Both the position numbers and the translations under genes were made by a program. The notes beneath the pieces are model-generated. The model worked only from the letters and a program-made list of their open reading frames with translations. It was not told the DNA's origin and did not search any database. From Alphaproteobacteria bacterium Ga0077535 (GTDB taxonomy: Bacteria; Pseudomonadota; Alphaproteobacteria; Caulobacterales; Aquidulcibacteraceae), in assembly GCA_001464425.1 (NCBI GenBank), contig LNEK01000007.1, forward strand, positions 36,246-100,245: a stretch of 64,000 nucleotides of DNA, written 5' to 3'. Numbering within the stretch: the first letter of the stretch is position 1; every line of letters begins with the position of its first letter. This document shows positions 62,713 through 64,000 of the stretch, in pieces.

Positions 62713-63264
62713 TTAGGGCCGATTCTTCGCGTTCCGGCCAGAGACCGCCCCGGTTGCTTCCGCGGCTTCGAAGGCGGCCAGCGCCGCTGCGCATTTGGCG
62801 AGCGCACGCGAGAGATAGCGCGGCACGCTATGGCGCGGAATGCCAAGCTTCTTGCCGATCTCTTCGTGCGAGAGGCCCTTCAGTTTGAACAAGACGACCG
62901 CCAGGCGCTCCTTGCGCGGCAATTGCAAAAACGCGGCGGTGACATGGGCAAAGCGCTCGCCCTCGATCACCATCTCTTCTGGGGTCAGGACCATCTCAGA
63001 GCCGAGCCGCTCAAGCCGCTCTTCGCTGACGGACGCGACGCCAGCGCGTGATTGACGCCGCAACTCATCGACCGCCAGATTCTGAGTGAGCCGGGTCAAG
63101 TAAGCGCGCGGGTCTTCGACTTTGGACACATCAATCTCCAGCATCTTGGTGAAGGCGGCCTGGACGACATCTTCGGCCGGCACCCGTCCACGAAAGTGCC
63201 GCAGCCGCCGGAGCAGGCGAGGGCCCTCGGTTGCGAAGAGGCGGGCAAGATCAGCCGGCTTCAC
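62713..63264 (-). CDS. ECF-family RNA polymerase sigma factor (FecI-like)
   Basis: Sigma region 2 is seen in HFRGRVPAEDVVQAAFTKML and ARAYLTRLTQNLAVDELRRQ-like sequence. Region 4 reads LPRKERLAVVLFKLKGLSHE, then EIGKKLGIPRHSVPRYLSRA. Length and motifs fit the FecI-type extracytoplasmic group. The GTG at 63264 (VKPADLARLF) follows GGGAGGCG and is preferred over 63297. It follows a hypothetical gene by a short overlap. It could partner the FecR at 42508, but no FecR gene is next to it. Confidence 0.87.
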   Translation of the reverse strand: MKPADLARLFATEGPRLLRRLRHFRGRVPAEDVVQAAFTKMLEIDVSKVEDPRAYLTRLTQNLAVDELRRQSRAGVASVSEERLERLGSEMVLTPEEMVIEGERFAHVTAAFLQLPRKERLAVVLFKLKGLSHEEIGKKLGIPRHSVPRYLSRALAKCAAALAAFEAAEATGAVSGRNAKNRP

Positions 63265-63601
63265 CGAACGCCTCCCGGAGTTCCTGAAGCCGAGCAACTA
63301 AGCGATCGAGTTCGCTCACATGGATTGTCTCGATCCGGCTATCGATTTCTGGGCCGTCTCGCTCGCCATAGACCAAGCCCGCCCAGACGAAGTCGCCTTC
63401 GGAAATCATTGTTGCGAGGGCGATGTGATCTTCCGGAGTTGCACTCTCTACGCAGCGGACGACGGCGAGACGGGCGCCGCCTAGCGCAATGGCGAGGTCG
63501 TGCCTTACACGGTCCTCAACAACATCGGCGACAAGCGCCAATGTGGTGCCAGCGCGAATGCGCTCCCGAACTCGCTCGGCCGAAGCGGACGCGGAATACA
63601 T
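63251..63601 (-). CDS. hypothetical protein upstream of the sigma factor
   Basis: A 116-residue frame starting MYSASASAERVRERIRAG includes TTLALVADVVEDRVRHDLAI and ISEGDFVWAGLVYGERDG. No family was recognised. Its stop overlaps the sigma factor start (the GTG at 63264 lies 14 bp inside its end), so the two are probably co-transcribed. It may be linked to sigma regulation, which is speculative. Confidence 0.6.
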   Translation of the reverse strand: MYSASASAERVRERIRAGTTLALVADVVEDRVRHDLAIALGGARLAVVRCVESATPEDHIALATMISEGDFVWAGLVYGERDGPEIDSRIETIHVSELDRLVARLQELREAFGEAG

Positions 63602-63647
63602 ACTATAGTTGATAACACTAGAATGTGTGGATTGCCAACGTCCGCGC

Positions 63648-63884
63648 ATGGATATGCGGGCGCTCGTGGGGCGCAACTTTGCCCGAATCCGACGGGAGAA
63701 GGGGTTCACCCAGGAGCAACTGGAAGAGCGATCCGGATTCAGTCAGCAGTATATCTCTGGCCTCGAGAATGGGTTGCGAAATCCTACTGTGGTGACGCTG
63801 TTTGAGTTAGCCCAAGCGCTCGGTGTTTCCCCAGTCGACCTCGTGATGCCGGACGGCAAGGGCAGGCAACCTCGGAAGCGCTAG
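63648..63884 (+). CDS. small XRE-family HTH regulator
   Basis: The HTH reads VGRNFARIRREKGFTQEQLE, then ERSGFSQQYISGLENGLRNP, then VTLFELAQALGVSPVDLV. The 78-residue protein is the compact repressor form. It is divergent from the hypothetical/sigma pair with only 46 bp between, so it is a plausible regulator of them. The remaining 116 bp to the window end show nothing recognised. Confidence 0.85.
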   Translation: MDMRALVGRNFARIRREKGFTQEQLEERSGFSQQYISGLENGLRNPTVVTLFELAQALGVSPVDLVMPDGKGRQPRKR

Positions 63885-64000
63885 AGTCCGCTTTGGGGCA
63901 GCGCACTAACCCGCTCTCGCGCGACGCTGTGCCTGTAAGACTTGCGTACTCCCTGGATCCTCCTGTCTGAGGGCTGCGCCTGGATTGGCCAGGTCGAGCC

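Noticed and set aside
1..64000. CRISPR arrays, rRNA and tRNA genes
   Set aside because: No regularly spaced repeats or recognisable tRNA or rRNA segments were seen on either strand.

Overview
The window looks like chromosomal DNA of a GC-rich alphaproteobacterium. The best guess is a Caulobacterales/Hyphomonadaceae-type organism. Support comes from the lasso-peptide locus of the TonB-receptor/isopeptidase type, small DUF465 proteins, an XRE regulator with the alphaproteobacterial QVQKYEKG helix, FecR/ECF-type regulation, and the CCGAAAA...TTTTCGG palindromic repeat. The taxonomic call is inference. No rRNA, tRNA or CRISPR array was seen.

Region 1 (1-3.2 kb) is an accessory border. It holds a Crp-fold regulator, a remnant of an HTH gene, an orphan Phd-type antitoxin, a small XRE regulator, a Tat-signal-like small protein and a tyrosine recombinase.

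Region 2 (3.2-21.5 kb) is a surface-polysaccharide locus, all on the minus strand. Read 5' to 3' it runs glmS, galE, a Wzy/O-antigen-ligase-like membrane protein, an AAC(3)-fold acetyltransferase, a glycosyltransferase, a NodB-like deacetylase, a Wzx-like flippase, a GT4, a bi-domain oxidoreductase, a methyltransferase, a heparinase II/III-like lyase, a WbuB-like GT4, wecB and wecC. glmS supplies GlcN-6-P toward UDP-GlcNAc, and wecB/wecC convert UDP-GlcNAc to UDP-ManNAcA. Outer-membrane export genes are not in the window.

Region 3 (21.5-33.6 kb) is rich in regulators. It has three Crp-fold regulators, an XRE protein, a frameshifted LuxR-type regulator, a cysteine-less GlmS-like glutaminase domain, a TPR protein with a membrane partner, an MFS transporter and a class III cyclase fused to an AAA/NB-ARC-like ATPase. 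Several intergenic regions carry strong inverted repeats.

Region 4 (34.1-43.5 kb) is the most interesting part: a complete lasso-peptide gene cluster. Two tiny precursor genes (too short for usual gene callers) share a leader and encode cores with Gly1 and Glu8. They are followed by a fused B protein (leader recognition plus protease) and a C cyclase. On the opposite strand lie an S9 isopeptidase, a TonB receptor with an STN domain and a FecR anti-sigma factor. The expected FecI sigma factor is not adjacent.

Region 5 (43.6-63.9 kb) is a stress and ion-homeostasis region. It has an SbtA/SbtB-like pair and two paralogous three-gene cassettes (lysine/arginine-rich small protein, DUF465, zf-TFIIB). 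It also has NUDIX, TerC, BI-1/YccA, YqhA, MATE, LysR, Ca/Na antiporter, NhaA, diacylglycerol-kinase-like, TerB, universal stress and M48 protease genes, a TspO-related membrane protein, and an ECF sigma factor. A conserved bipartite DNA element of about 42 bp occurs upstream of four of these transcription units.
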